DNA of 64,000 nucleotides from Rhodospirillaceae bacterium (GTDB lineage: Bacteria; Pseudomonadota; Alphaproteobacteria; UBA8366). The DNA lies in contig PBKG01000016.1 in assembly GCA_002722095.1 (NCBI GenBank), forward strand, positions 180,998 to 244,997, read 5' to 3'. The notes beneath the pieces are model-generated. The model saw only the letters and a program-made list of their open reading frames with translations. It was not told where the DNA came from and made no database searches. Of the stretch, positions 37,861 through 46,830 are shown in pieces. A program made the position numbers and the translations under genes. The stretch's first letter is position 1, and each line of letters starts with the position of its first letter.

Positions 37861-39099
37861 CTACTCCGCCGCCTGCGCTGCCGGCCCGGAGGATCGCGGC
37901 GTATCGGGAATGAAGAATGTCACCGCGTTGGCGAGCAACAGCATACCGGCGATGGCATAGAACACGAATTCGAGCCCATAAGCATCGGCAAGCCAACCGC
38001 CAACTAAGGGCGAGAGCATGCCGAGCAGGCCCTGCACGAGAAACATCAAACTCATCGATGAGGCCGCCATATCCTGCGGCACTGCGTCCATCATCCAGCT
38101 TTGACTGATCGGCCGCATGGCATAGGTAACGAAACCGAGTACCGCCATCCCCAAAACGAAGATGATCCTGTCTTCGATAAAGGTGAGCCCGACCATCGCT
38201 GCCGACGTAACGAATAACACCACCACCAACATACGGCGGCGGCCGTAGCGGTCCGCCGCAACGCCCGCCACGGGCGCTGCCACCATGCCGCCATGCTGCA
38301 TGATGAAGAGCGCCCAGCCCATCATGGCGGCCCCCATGCCGAGCACGTCTTTCATGAACAACGGCAGGAAAGTGCGGAGCAACACCTGACCGGCGGAGCG
38401 AATGCCCGCCATCAAGGACAAGCCAACCACGACCGGATTGCGTAACAGTTCGGCCAGACCGGCAAAATACGCGCCGAGCGATTGGCCGCTCTCGACCTCC
38501 CCGGCCACGGGTGTGTCCTTTTTGATCAACAGGGCGAAGAGCAGGAAGGCAATTACGATGGTTGGGATACCAACGCCGATGGCGGTGGTCTGCCAGCTCA
38601 GCCCGGCAATCAAATAACCGGCAATCAACGGCCCATATGCCTCACCGATGTTCGAGCCCATGCCGTGCACGCCGAGTGCCAAGCCGCGATTCCTCGGGTA
38701 TTCCTCGGATACGAAGGCAATTGCCGGCGGATGCCAGAAATTCGCTGCACCGCCCATCAGCAGGGCCAACAGCGCAATTAGCTGAAAATCTTCGGCTAGG
38801 CCGAGAACCGCTATCGAGCTGCCAATAACGATAAGCGCGCCGGTCTGAAAGACGACCCGGCGGCCGGTGATGTCCACCGCCGGACCGCTGACGATGGAAC
38901 CCACGAAAAACCCGCCCTGGTAGGTCGCCGCAAGCCAACCCGCCTCGGCATAGGTCAGCCCCAACTCGACGCGAATGAACGGCAGCATGAGATAGAAGAT
39001 CGCCGACACCCAATGGGTTGCCGCATGGCCGAGACAGAGCAGCCACGCATTGCCGGGATTCGGCAACCGGAATGCCGATAGGAAGCCGGGTGAAGCCAA
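37861..39099 (-). CDS. MFS transporter, array member 4 (TTG start)
   Basis: A 412-residue paralogue with GHAATHW, GLTYAEAGWLAATYQGGFF, ANFWHPPAIAFVSEEYPRNR and RPISQSWMMDAVPQDMAASS. The start codon appears to be TTG: AGGA lies nine bases upstream, and the first residues (FLSAFRLPNPG) align with member 3 (LLSAFKLPDPG). It is preceded by the longest gap in the array (117 bases), where TATACT at 39166-39161 could be the -10 of an internal promoter. Confidence 0.86.
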   Translation of the reverse strand: MASPGFLSAFRLPNPGNAWLLCLGHAATHWVSAIFYLMLPFIRVELGLTYAEAGWLAATYQGGFFVGSIVSGPAVDITGRRVVFQTGALIVIGSSIAVLGLAEDFQLIALLALLMGGAANFWHPPAIAFVSEEYPRNRGLALGVHGMGSNIGEAYGPLIAGYLIAGLSWQTTAIGVGIPTIVIAFLLFALLIKKDTPVAGEVESGQSLGAYFAGLAELLRNPVVVGLSLMAGIRSAGQVLLRTFLPLFMKDVLGMGAAMMGWALFIMQHGGMVAAPVAGVAADRYGRRRMLVVVLFVTSAAMVGLTFIEDRIIFVLGMAVLGFVTYAMRPISQSWMMDAVPQDMAASSMSLMFLVQGLLGMLSPLVGGWLADAYGLEFVFYAIAGMLLLANAVTFFIPDTPRSSGPAAQAAE

Positions 39100-39216
39100 A
39101 GGGATTGTCCTGATTACGAAATTGCGGGCCGCAGCTTAAGCGCCGGACCCTGCCTTGCCAAGTATAGAGTGATTGTTTCCCGCAAATACGTCGTCGCGGA
39201 AGCCGCTCGGGATTTG

Positions 39217-40461
39217 CTACTCGGCAGCTTGATGTTTTTCCGGCTCCGGCACGAGAAAGGTCAGCGCGTTGGCGAGGAGAAGCAGGATGGCGATGCCGTA
39301 GAAGACCGTCAGCAACCCGTAATGGTCTGCGACCCATCCGCCCAATGGCGGTGCCGCGAGCCCGAAGGTGGACTGGATGACCGAACGTACGGCGACGCTG
39401 GTGCCGTGCAGGTTCCGGGGCACCATGTCCAAAATCCAGCTCTGGGTCACCGGACGGGTGCCATAAAGGGTAAAGCCGAGGCAGCCAATACCGACAACGA
39501 ACAAAACGTCATTGCCGACGACGGTTAGGCCGAGAATGATCGCCGTGCCGGCCAACAGCGCGATCACGAGGATCGGCTTGCGCCCAAAATGATCCGAGGC
39601 CACGCCGCCGACCGGATTCGCGATCATGCCGCCCACATGCATGACCGCATAGACGGTGCCGATCAACGACGCGCTGGCACCCATCATGTCGCGCATATAG
39701 AGCGGCACGAAGGTGCGAACCAGCAATTGCGCCGTCGAGCGAATCCCCATCATGCAGCACAGCACCATGACGCCGAAGTCCTTCAATAGCCCGGTAAAGC
39801 CGTCGATATACTGCTTCGAAGACATGCCCTGGGGCTTTTCGGAATCCGTGTGCTTGTCTTTCGGCAGCAAAAAAATGAACAGAATGAAGGCGGCGATGAT
39901 CGCCGCGACCGCCGGCACCAGCGCGCCCATTTTCCAGCTCTCCGCCGGGATCGCGAACCAGCCCGTCGTCGCGGTGATGACGACACCGGCGATCAACGGT
40001 CCGACCGCCTCGCCGATATTCGCGCCCATGCCGTGAAGGCCAACCACGTAACCCCAATTGGAGGTGTAATAGAACGACAGGAACGCGGTTGCCGGCGCAT
40101 GCCAGAATTGCGTCATCCCGCCGATCAAGGCGGCCAGCAGGCAAAACATCGTGAAATCGGGCGATACGGTGAGCGCGGCCATGGCGAGCCCGCCGATTAC
40201 CAACGCCAGAACCTGAAAGATGACCCGCCGCCCGGTCATGTCCACCACCGGCCCGCTGGCAAGGCTGAAAACCAGAACTCCCGCCTCGAACGAGGTCAGC
40301 AGCCAGCCGATCTGTAAGTAGCTAAATCCGTACGACTCCCGCACAAACGGCAGCAGAACGTAGAACACGCCTATCATCCAATGGGTCGCCCCATGCCCCG
40401 CCAGCATACCGAGCGCAGGCCCGGGATCGGGAAGTTTGAAAGCGGAGAGGAGTTTGGACAT
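39217..40461 (-). CDS. MFS transporter, array member 3
   Basis: A 414-residue paralogue with GHGATHWMIGVF, GFSYLQIGWLLTSFEAG, MTQFWHAPATAFLSFYYTSN and RPVTQSWILDMVPRNLHGTS. The WHP tripeptide is WHA here. It is nearest to member 4 at both termini, suggesting these two are the product of one duplication. GGGAATACCT precedes the ATG. Twelve hydrophobic segments with a hydrophilic central loop (KDKHTDSEKPQGMS). Confidence 0.88.
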   Translation of the reverse strand: MSKLLSAFKLPDPGPALGMLAGHGATHWMIGVFYVLLPFVRESYGFSYLQIGWLLTSFEAGVLVFSLASGPVVDMTGRRVIFQVLALVIGGLAMAALTVSPDFTMFCLLAALIGGMTQFWHAPATAFLSFYYTSNWGYVVGLHGMGANIGEAVGPLIAGVVITATTGWFAIPAESWKMGALVPAVAAIIAAFILFIFLLPKDKHTDSEKPQGMSSKQYIDGFTGLLKDFGVMVLCCMMGIRSTAQLLVRTFVPLYMRDMMGASASLIGTVYAVMHVGGMIANPVGGVASDHFGRKPILVIALLAGTAIILGLTVVGNDVLFVVGIGCLGFTLYGTRPVTQSWILDMVPRNLHGTSVAVRSVIQSTFGLAAPPLGGWVADHYGLLTVFYGIAILLLLANALTFLVPEPEKHQAAE

Positions 40462-40475
40462 AGGTATTCCCTACA

Positions 40476-41723
40476 TCATTCGATTGGCTTTGTCGCCTTA
40501 TCGTCCGGCAGCAAATAGACCAGACAATTGGCGATCAGGAAGATGCCTGCGAAGAGGTAAAAGATCGTCGCCAGCCCATAGGCATCGGCGATAATGCCGG
40601 CTATCGCGGGCGTCGCGGCGCTTAGGATCGATTGGGTGGTGAACATGAGATTGGTGCCCGAGCCTCGAAACTGGGGCGGCATGATGTCCATCATCCAGCT
40701 CATCATCACCGGCCGTAAGCCGAACATGGAAAGTCCCAGCATCGCGACCCCGAAGACGAGGGCAGTCTCGCTTTGGATGAAGGTCAACATGATGACGAAG
40801 ATGACGGTAAAGCTGAGGGCGAGCATGGCAATGCGGCGGCGGCCAAATCGGTCCGATGCCATGCCCGCGGGCACCGCCGCGACCGTGCCCCCGAGATTCA
40901 TCACCAGCAGCAAGAATCCGCCATAGGCGAGGTCCAGACCCAAAATATCCACCACGTAGAACGGAAGGAAATTGCGAATACCGCCCTGGGCCGCGCTGCG
41001 CAGCCCCGTGATCGCGGCAATACCGAGCACGGTCCGGTTATTGAATTGGCTCCAAATGCCCTGAAGATAGGTCCGTAAATCCATACCGCCGTCGCTCGCG
41101 CGCCGCTCTATCGGATCACGGATGCCGAGGAAATAGATGATGAACGGCAGCACCGCGAGGCCCGGCACCGCCAACATCAAGGTGACGTCCCGCCAGCCCC
41201 AACCGAAGCTGACACCGAGCACCGTGCCCGAAACCAATATCCCCGTAACGAACGGCCCGGCACTATCGCCGATGCTGGCGAACAGAGCGTGGATCGACAT
41301 CACATAGCCGCGATTCTTCTCGTAGCGCGTGGTCAAATAGGGAATGGCGCCCGGATGCCAGAGATGGGTGCACATGGCGACCAAAACCGCCGCCGCCCAG
41401 ACCATCCACAGGTCGGGCGAGATGCTCATCAGAAAGGCGCCAAGACTGATCAGCACCAAAGCCAGAGCCTGCAGGAGCACGCGGCGGCCGGTCATATCGC
41501 CGACGGGCCCGGCGATGACATTGGTCACCGCGGTGCCGACATAAAACACGGAAATGAAAATACCGGCCCAGGTGTAATCTAGGTCAAATTCGGTCCGGAT
41601 TTCCGGCAAGAGGATGATGATCGAAACATAAATCCAATGGGTGATGCCGTGGGCGCCACCGATCAGAAAGACGATTCCCTGATCGCGGGCGGGCAGCATG
41701 GCGCCGGATCGGGCTTCGGCCAT
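40476..41723 (-). CDS. MFS transporter, array member 2
   Basis: A 415-residue paralogue with GGAHGITHWIYV, DLDYTWAGIFISVFY, CTHLWHPGAIPYLTTRYEKN and RPVMMSWMMDIMPPQFRGSG. It is most like member 1 in the C-terminal RG(S/T)xT block and in the WHPxAIPYL(T/A)TR segment. Ribosome site GAGCGAAC; six bases after the previous stop. Substrate unknown. Confidence 0.88.
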   Translation of the reverse strand: MAEARSGAMLPARDQGIVFLIGGAHGITHWIYVSIIILLPEIRTEFDLDYTWAGIFISVFYVGTAVTNVIAGPVGDMTGRRVLLQALALVLISLGAFLMSISPDLWMVWAAAVLVAMCTHLWHPGAIPYLTTRYEKNRGYVMSIHALFASIGDSAGPFVTGILVSGTVLGVSFGWGWRDVTLMLAVPGLAVLPFIIYFLGIRDPIERRASDGGMDLRTYLQGIWSQFNNRTVLGIAAITGLRSAAQGGIRNFLPFYVVDILGLDLAYGGFLLLVMNLGGTVAAVPAGMASDRFGRRRIAMLALSFTVIFVIMLTFIQSETALVFGVAMLGLSMFGLRPVMMSWMMDIMPPQFRGSGTNLMFTTQSILSAATPAIAGIIADAYGLATIFYLFAGIFLIANCLVYLLPDDKATKPIE

Positions 41724-41729
41724 GTTCGC

Positions 41730-42956
41730 TCAATCGTCCTTGGGCAAGAGGAACACGACCGCATTGGCCAGGAGCAACATCAGCGCGAACCAATAGAAGA
41801 TCGTGATAATGCCGAAGGTGTCGGCGATGATTCCGGTGATCGCCATGTTCGGGATCGAAAAAGTGGACTGGGTGGCGAACATCAGGCTCGTGGCGGTGCC
41901 CCGGAATTCGCCCGGCACCGAATCCATCATCCAGCTGATCAACACCGGCCGGGTGGCATAGATCGAAAAGCCGACGAGGCAAATCCCGAGCACGATCAGC
42001 AATTCATCGCGAAGCAGAGGCAGCGCCACGATAAAGATCGTCGCCAAGGAGATCGCCCACATCATGACCTTGCGCCGGCCGAATTTGTCCGATGCCATGC
42101 CCGCTGGGATCGCCCCAAAAGAGCCACCGAGATTTAGCAGCAACAGCGCGATACCCGCTTGGGTCAGGCTCCAGTCGAACTGATCGACCAAATAAACCGG
42201 CAGGAAGTTGCGCGAGCCCGACTGAGCGGTCGTCCTGAGCCCGGCGATCAGCCCGATCCCGAGGACCGTGCGATTTTTCGCCTGCTCGACGATACCGGCG
42301 AAGTAGCTCTTGAGACCAAGGCCACGGCCGCTCGTTGCCGAGCCTTTCTCACGGAGCGCCATGAGCACCAAAAACGGCAGGATCAAAAATCCCGGCAGCG
42401 TGTTGACGATCATCACGCTCTTCCAGGACATGGGCTCCAACTGGGCAATCATATAGTTGCCGGTCAGCATCGCCGGCACCACCAGGGGTACCAATACATC
42501 GCCGATATTCGAGCACATGCCGTGGATCGACATCACGTAGCCCCGATGGGCGTCGAAACGGGTCGCCAAATAGGGGATAGCGGCCGGATGCCAAAGCTGG
42601 TTGGAAAAGGCGATAAACACGCCGATTGCCAACAACACCGCATATTCCTCGACAAAGCCCAGGATAAGAATGGCGAGCGAAAGGATCGTCATCGAGATGA
42701 CCTGGAGCAGCAGGCGCCGGCCCGTCAGGTCGGCGAAGGGTCCGCCGATAACCGAGGCCAAGAAATTCCCGGTCGTATAAATCGTGAAAAACAGGCCGAG
42801 TTCGGTATAGGAGAGGTCGAACTTCTCTTTGATGATCGGGCTAACCACCAGCACGATGGTGTGCAGGTAATGGGTCACACCATGACCGGCGCTGACCAGC
42901 GCGACAACGCTTTGATCGCGCCACGTCAGTGGCGCGGCGGATTCTGCCTGGGCCAT
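41730..42956 (-). CDS. MFS transporter, array member 1 (first)
   Basis: A 408-residue paralogue and the first of seven, 78 bases downstream of the MmgE/PrpD gene. It has GHGVTHYLHT, DLSYTELGLFFTIYT, SNQLWHPAAIPYLATRFDAHR and RPVLISWMMDSVPGEFRGTA. GAGGGAACC precedes the ATG. Its position beside the enzyme genes makes it the best candidate for the pathway's own substrate transporter. Confidence 0.88.
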   Translation of the reverse strand: MAQAESAAPLTWRDQSVVALVSAGHGVTHYLHTIVLVVSPIIKEKFDLSYTELGLFFTIYTTGNFLASVIGGPFADLTGRRLLLQVISMTILSLAILILGFVEEYAVLLAIGVFIAFSNQLWHPAAIPYLATRFDAHRGYVMSIHGMCSNIGDVLVPLVVPAMLTGNYMIAQLEPMSWKSVMIVNTLPGFLILPFLVLMALREKGSATSGRGLGLKSYFAGIVEQAKNRTVLGIGLIAGLRTTAQSGSRNFLPVYLVDQFDWSLTQAGIALLLLNLGGSFGAIPAGMASDKFGRRKVMMWAISLATIFIVALPLLRDELLIVLGICLVGFSIYATRPVLISWMMDSVPGEFRGTATSLMFATQSTFSIPNMAITGIIADTFGIITIFYWFALMLLLANAVVFLLPKDD

Positions 42957-43034
42957 GGAGGTTCCCTCAGGAAATACCGGGTTGGACCAAGATCAACTTA
43001 GCTCGTTTCCGAGAACGGACAAGCGCTAAGCGAA

Positions 43035-44435
43035 CTAACCTGCCAACAGATTGCAGAGTTCCTCGGCACTTTCGACCGTCTCGACCGTGTTGGACAATTC
43101 CACAACCCGGCCGGCGGCCTCTTCCGAAATCACCACACCGGCGGTCCGGCGAAATTTCGATTCGAGGTCGTCATTGGTCAGCGGGAATTGCGCACTACCC
43201 GTGCGCTGCTCTCGCGTCGCTTCCATCTCCTTGCCGTCGGTCGTCCGCGCCTTGACCACCACCGTGTGACGTTTGGCGAGACCGAGCGCATCGATATCGG
43301 GATCGTGCACGAAATCGATCTTCTTGATCAGCTCCAGTGTCTCCGGATCTTCCATGCGTTCCTCGTCGAACTGATCGACGAATACCTCGCCCTTCAGCAA
43401 GGCAGTCGCGGCAACGAACCGGCCGTTCATCTGCATGCCGACAACGCCGCCCGGGAAGTACTCCCAGCCAACATTGGTAAACCCGGCCTTCGAAATATTA
43501 ACGGTCAGGTTCTCGAGATTCTCGGCACTGAGCCCGTCTTCCATCAGCTTTTTCACGCAATCGACCGTGGTATGCGTGCTGCCGCAGGAGGCATAAGCCT
43601 TGAAGCCGTTGTCGTTGATATGCCAGCGGTCGCCGAGATCGTCGGTCATGATCGAGAGATCGGAGTCATCACCCATGGTCGAGAAATCCCCGCCGAAATC
43701 GACTTCGAGCCCGTCTTTGGCGCCGGTGAAGCCTTTTTCAGCCAGCAACCCGGCCAGAACGCCGCTTCGCGACGCGAGGCCCGCATGCAACCGTTTGGTC
43801 ATCGCCCCCTTGCGTGCGGAGTAGAGACCGGAAGCAAAGCTCACCGAAATACCGATGGCATCGTTGGTCTGTTCCACGTCTAGTCCGAGCGTCGCGGCGG
43901 CGGCGGCGGCAGCACCGATGGTGCCGTTGGTCGCCGTCATGTGAAAGCCTTTCAGCTTATGCTCGATCGAAGAACAGATTGCGGTGCGGATACCGACTTC
44001 GTAGCCGGCAACGAGACCGCGCAAAATATCCTTACCCGACAAATTGCGTGCCTGAGCCAAAGCAATGACTCCCGGCAGAATGACCGCACCCGGATGCAGC
44101 ATCGATTCCACATGAAGATCGTCGATTTCAAAGCCGTGGATAGCCGTGCCGTTGACCATTGCAGCGTCGATCGGGCCGACCTTCTTGTCGGTACCCCAAA
44201 TCGTGCACGGTCCACCCGGCGAATTCTCTGCGGCGACCATGGTCGCCAAGCGGCACCATTCCTGGCGGCTGCCGAAAATGCCGCAGCCGAGACTGTCCAA
44301 CAGCGCACGCTTGGCGTGGCCGAGGGTCTCTTCGGGGATGTCTTCATATTTCAGGTTTGCCACCCATTCGGCGACGATGCGGGTGACCGGCGGAATTTCG
44401 GCAGCCGTGTCCAGTTCTGCGACTTGAGCGTTCAT
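43035..44435 (-). CDS. MmgE/PrpD family protein (copy 2)
   Basis: A 466-residue MmgE/PrpD protein, distantly related to the copy at 6.0 kb. Family blocks include HGFEIDDLHVESMLHPGAV, FHMTATNGTIGAAAA, TKRLHAGLASRSGV and KAYASCGSTHTTVDC. Compared with copy 1, the first acidic motif is F-E-I-D-D instead of L-D-F-D-D, and the NHPCC-type loop is YASCGSTH. Its ATG overlaps the stop of the enolase-superfamily gene by four bases. Probably a dehydratase, decarboxylase or isomerase in the same pathway. Confidence 0.87.
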   Translation of the reverse strand: MNAQVAELDTAAEIPPVTRIVAEWVANLKYEDIPEETLGHAKRALLDSLGCGIFGSRQEWCRLATMVAAENSPGGPCTIWGTDKKVGPIDAAMVNGTAIHGFEIDDLHVESMLHPGAVILPGVIALAQARNLSGKDILRGLVAGYEVGIRTAICSSIEHKLKGFHMTATNGTIGAAAAAAATLGLDVEQTNDAIGISVSFASGLYSARKGAMTKRLHAGLASRSGVLAGLLAEKGFTGAKDGLEVDFGGDFSTMGDDSDLSIMTDDLGDRWHINDNGFKAYASCGSTHTTVDCVKKLMEDGLSAENLENLTVNISKAGFTNVGWEYFPGGVVGMQMNGRFVAATALLKGEVFVDQFDEERMEDPETLELIKKIDFVHDPDIDALGLAKRHTVVVKARTTDGKEMEATREQRTGSAQFPLTNDDLESKFRRTAGVVISEEAAGRVVELSNTVETVESAEELCNLLAG

Positions 44436-45607
44436 GAAATTTCCTCCTTATAGAGCGTGTATTTCTCCAACATTTTTTCGTCGATCTCGATCCCGAAGCC
44501 CGGGCCCTTGGGCGGGACGACGTGACCGTCTTCGATCCTGAAATCGGTTTCGGGCACCAGCGGATCTTCGCCGGAAACCCCAAGTCCGAAGATAAACTCA
44601 CCGGCCGGCATGCAACGACGCGCCGGCAGACTCGCGTAAAAATGCGCCGCAGCGGCCGCTTCCAACTGCGACATCACCGCAAGTCCACCGATATTGATAA
44701 GGATATTCGCGCCTTCGGCAATACCGGCGATCTTTTGCGCCACCTTCAACCCGCCCATACGGTAAAGCTTGAAGCAAAATACGTCGCATGCCTCCGCCTT
44801 GGCGAGATCATGAGCATCTTGGACGCTCATCACTGCTTCGTCCGCCATCACCATGGTGCCCCGCGCGTTGCGGCGGATATGGGCCATACCCGTGTGATCG
44901 CGCCGCTCGATCGGCTGCTCGATATAGTCGAGCCTGGCATCGCGGGTTGCTTCCAACGCCAAAATCGTCTCCGGTACGCTCCAGGCGGTGTTGGGGTCCA
45001 TGCCGAGCTGCATATCCGGGCCGCACGCCTCGCGCAGCTTCTCGAAAGACTCCACATCGTGGCGCCAACCCTTGGGCGATCCCGCCTTTAGGCACGCGAC
45101 GTTGATGCCGAACTCCTGCTTGCCCCGAAGCGCATCGTTAATGCTCCGTTGCGGATCGTCATACATGCTGATTGACCACTCAAGCGGCAGCTTCTCCTGA
45201 GAAAGGCCGCCCAGCAGGTTATAGACCGGTTGCCCGGTCGCCTTGCCCTGCGCGTCGTGGAGGGCAAAATCCAACAATGTGCGCACGACCGGGTTGAAGG
45301 GCAAGATCATGTCGAATTCGGCGTATATCGCATTGAGATCGAAGATATCGCGACCGATGAGCATGGGGCCGATAATCTCCTCGAACGCCCCGGTGACGCT
45401 CTTCCAGGTATCCGGCATGGAATGGCCGGGCGTGGTCGGGCGCACCTGTGCGTAGCCGATAATGCCGTCGGCAAAAATCCGGATCAGGCACGGCTTGCCC
45501 AGCAGCGTACCCGCCGCGCCGGTGTCGTAGTCGCCATGCATCGTCGTGCGCTGCAAACGCGAAGTGTAATCGGTGACCCGGACTTCGACTTTATCAATTT
45601 TCGGCAT
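44432..45607 (-). CDS. Mandelate racemase/muconate lactonizing enzyme family protein
   Basis: A 391-residue enolase-superfamily enzyme. The barrel metal ligands are visible in order: D in LGMDPNTAWS, E in YIEQPIE and the acidic pair in MADEAVMS; the lysine of CFKLYRMGG is the second-face base. The first-face K-x-K motif reads C-L-K, so its first lysine is replaced by cysteine. The conserved mechanism is proton abstraction next to a carboxylate, followed by dehydration, racemisation or cycloisomerisation. It lies between the amidohydrolase and MmgE/PrpD genes of the same block. Confidence 0.88.
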   Translation of the reverse strand: MPKIDKVEVRVTDYTSRLQRTTMHGDYDTGAAGTLLGKPCLIRIFADGIIGYAQVRPTTPGHSMPDTWKSVTGAFEEIIGPMLIGRDIFDLNAIYAEFDMILPFNPVVRTLLDFALHDAQGKATGQPVYNLLGGLSQEKLPLEWSISMYDDPQRSINDALRGKQEFGINVACLKAGSPKGWRHDVESFEKLREACGPDMQLGMDPNTAWSVPETILALEATRDARLDYIEQPIERRDHTGMAHIRRNARGTMVMADEAVMSVQDAHDLAKAEACDVFCFKLYRMGGLKVAQKIAGIAEGANILINIGGLAVMSQLEAAAAAHFYASLPARRCMPAGEFIFGLGVSGEDPLVPETDFRIEDGHVVPPKGPGFGIEIDEKMLEKYTLYKEEIS

Positions 45608-45649
45608 GGCGACTTCAGACCCCTTTCAATTTACCCCATCAATCGACCA

Positions 45650-46807
45650 TCAATTGACGGGCGCGCGCGCATAAAATTTACACGCATTTTCCCATAGTAA
45701 CTTATGGCGACGCTCATCGGACATATCCCAGTCCATGACCATGTCCACCGATTCCGGGAAATGGCTCTCGCCATGCGGATAGTCCGACGCATACATCAGG
45801 ATATCCTCGCCCAAGAAATCGATAATCATGTTGGTGAGCTTCTCGCCTTCAGGTATTTCGATGCTCTGGAAAAAGCGTCCGCTATGCACGAACTCACTCG
45901 GTAACTTGTCGAGGCTCTCCGGCAGTGCGCTCGGAATCGTGCGGGCATGCTCGTCGATCCGCGCCATCCAGAACGGCAGCCAGCTGTGGCCTGCCTCGAG
46001 ACAACCAACCCGGATATCCGGATATCGGTCCATCAACCCCGAGCCGAGAATGCATGCCACGTTCCGCATGCCGCACCAGGGATGGGACGCCGAGCGTTGC
46101 AGGAAAAGATTTTCCCAATTGTCGGTGCCCCCCGGTGCGTAGGGCGGCATTACTGTAAAGGTATGCAGCGTTATCGACAGGTCGTGATCGGCTGCGGCCT
46201 TCCAAATCGGCTCTAAACTGGGATGATCGAGCGGCATTTTCGGCGGGGTGTAGACAAGGATGCCCCAAGCCCAAACCGATTTGCCCCATTTCTTGATTTC
46301 GCTAACACTGAACTCGACATCTCGACCGGTGCAGAGAATGACGCCGCCGATCCGGTCCGGATAGGGCGAACAATAGTCTTCCATCCATTGATGGTAGGCA
46401 GACAGCATCCCTGTCTCGAGTTCCACATCATCATGGCCAATGAAGGTGCCGAACCAGCCGGACGGCAGGGTTAAATTCACATCTGCCCCTTCCAGGTCCA
46501 TATCCTTGATACGTTCGGATGAATCATTGTCCACCAGCGACGATGGCTTTTTCTTTTGTGCGCCGATAAATCCGGCCATGTAGCCTTTTTTCGAAGTATC
46601 GGCTTCGGCCTCCCCCAGACGCCGAAGGTATTTGCGAGCCCCCCGAGTGTAGGACGTATTGTCGGTTCGGGCGCCCTTGCCCTTGAACTCGGCCCAATCC
46701 TCTTCGAGCACCTGCTTATCGCGCGCACTCATATATGGTTCGAGTACGTTTACGTAAGGTCCCACATGGGTATCCGTATCGAAAATTTTAAATCCTTTGC
46801 GTGCCAT
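45650..46807 (-). CDS. Amidohydrolase-2 family metal-dependent enzyme
   Basis: A 385-residue protein of the amidohydrolase-2 (ACMSD-like) family, whose members hydrolyse lactones or decarboxylate aromatic or dienoic acids. The N-terminal metal motif D-T-D-T-H-V, the central LSITLHTF histidine and the late ASDYPHGES aspartate are all visible. ATG 46807 follows AGGAGGGAGA, a very strong ribosome site; upstream codons overlap the preceding gene. It is 23 bases after the isocitrate lyase-like gene and 42 before the enolase-family gene. Confidence 0.88.
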   Translation of the reverse strand: MARKGFKIFDTDTHVGPYVNVLEPYMSARDKQVLEEDWAEFKGKGARTDNTSYTRGARKYLRRLGEAEADTSKKGYMAGFIGAQKKKPSSLVDNDSSERIKDMDLEGADVNLTLPSGWFGTFIGHDDVELETGMLSAYHQWMEDYCSPYPDRIGGVILCTGRDVEFSVSEIKKWGKSVWAWGILVYTPPKMPLDHPSLEPIWKAAADHDLSITLHTFTVMPPYAPGGTDNWENLFLQRSASHPWCGMRNVACILGSGLMDRYPDIRVGCLEAGHSWLPFWMARIDEHARTIPSALPESLDKLPSEFVHSGRFFQSIEIPEGEKLTNMIIDFLGEDILMYASDYPHGESHFPESVDMVMDWDMSDERRHKLLWENACKFYARAPVN

Positions 46808-46830
46808 TTCTCCCTCCTGACTTCGCCTCA

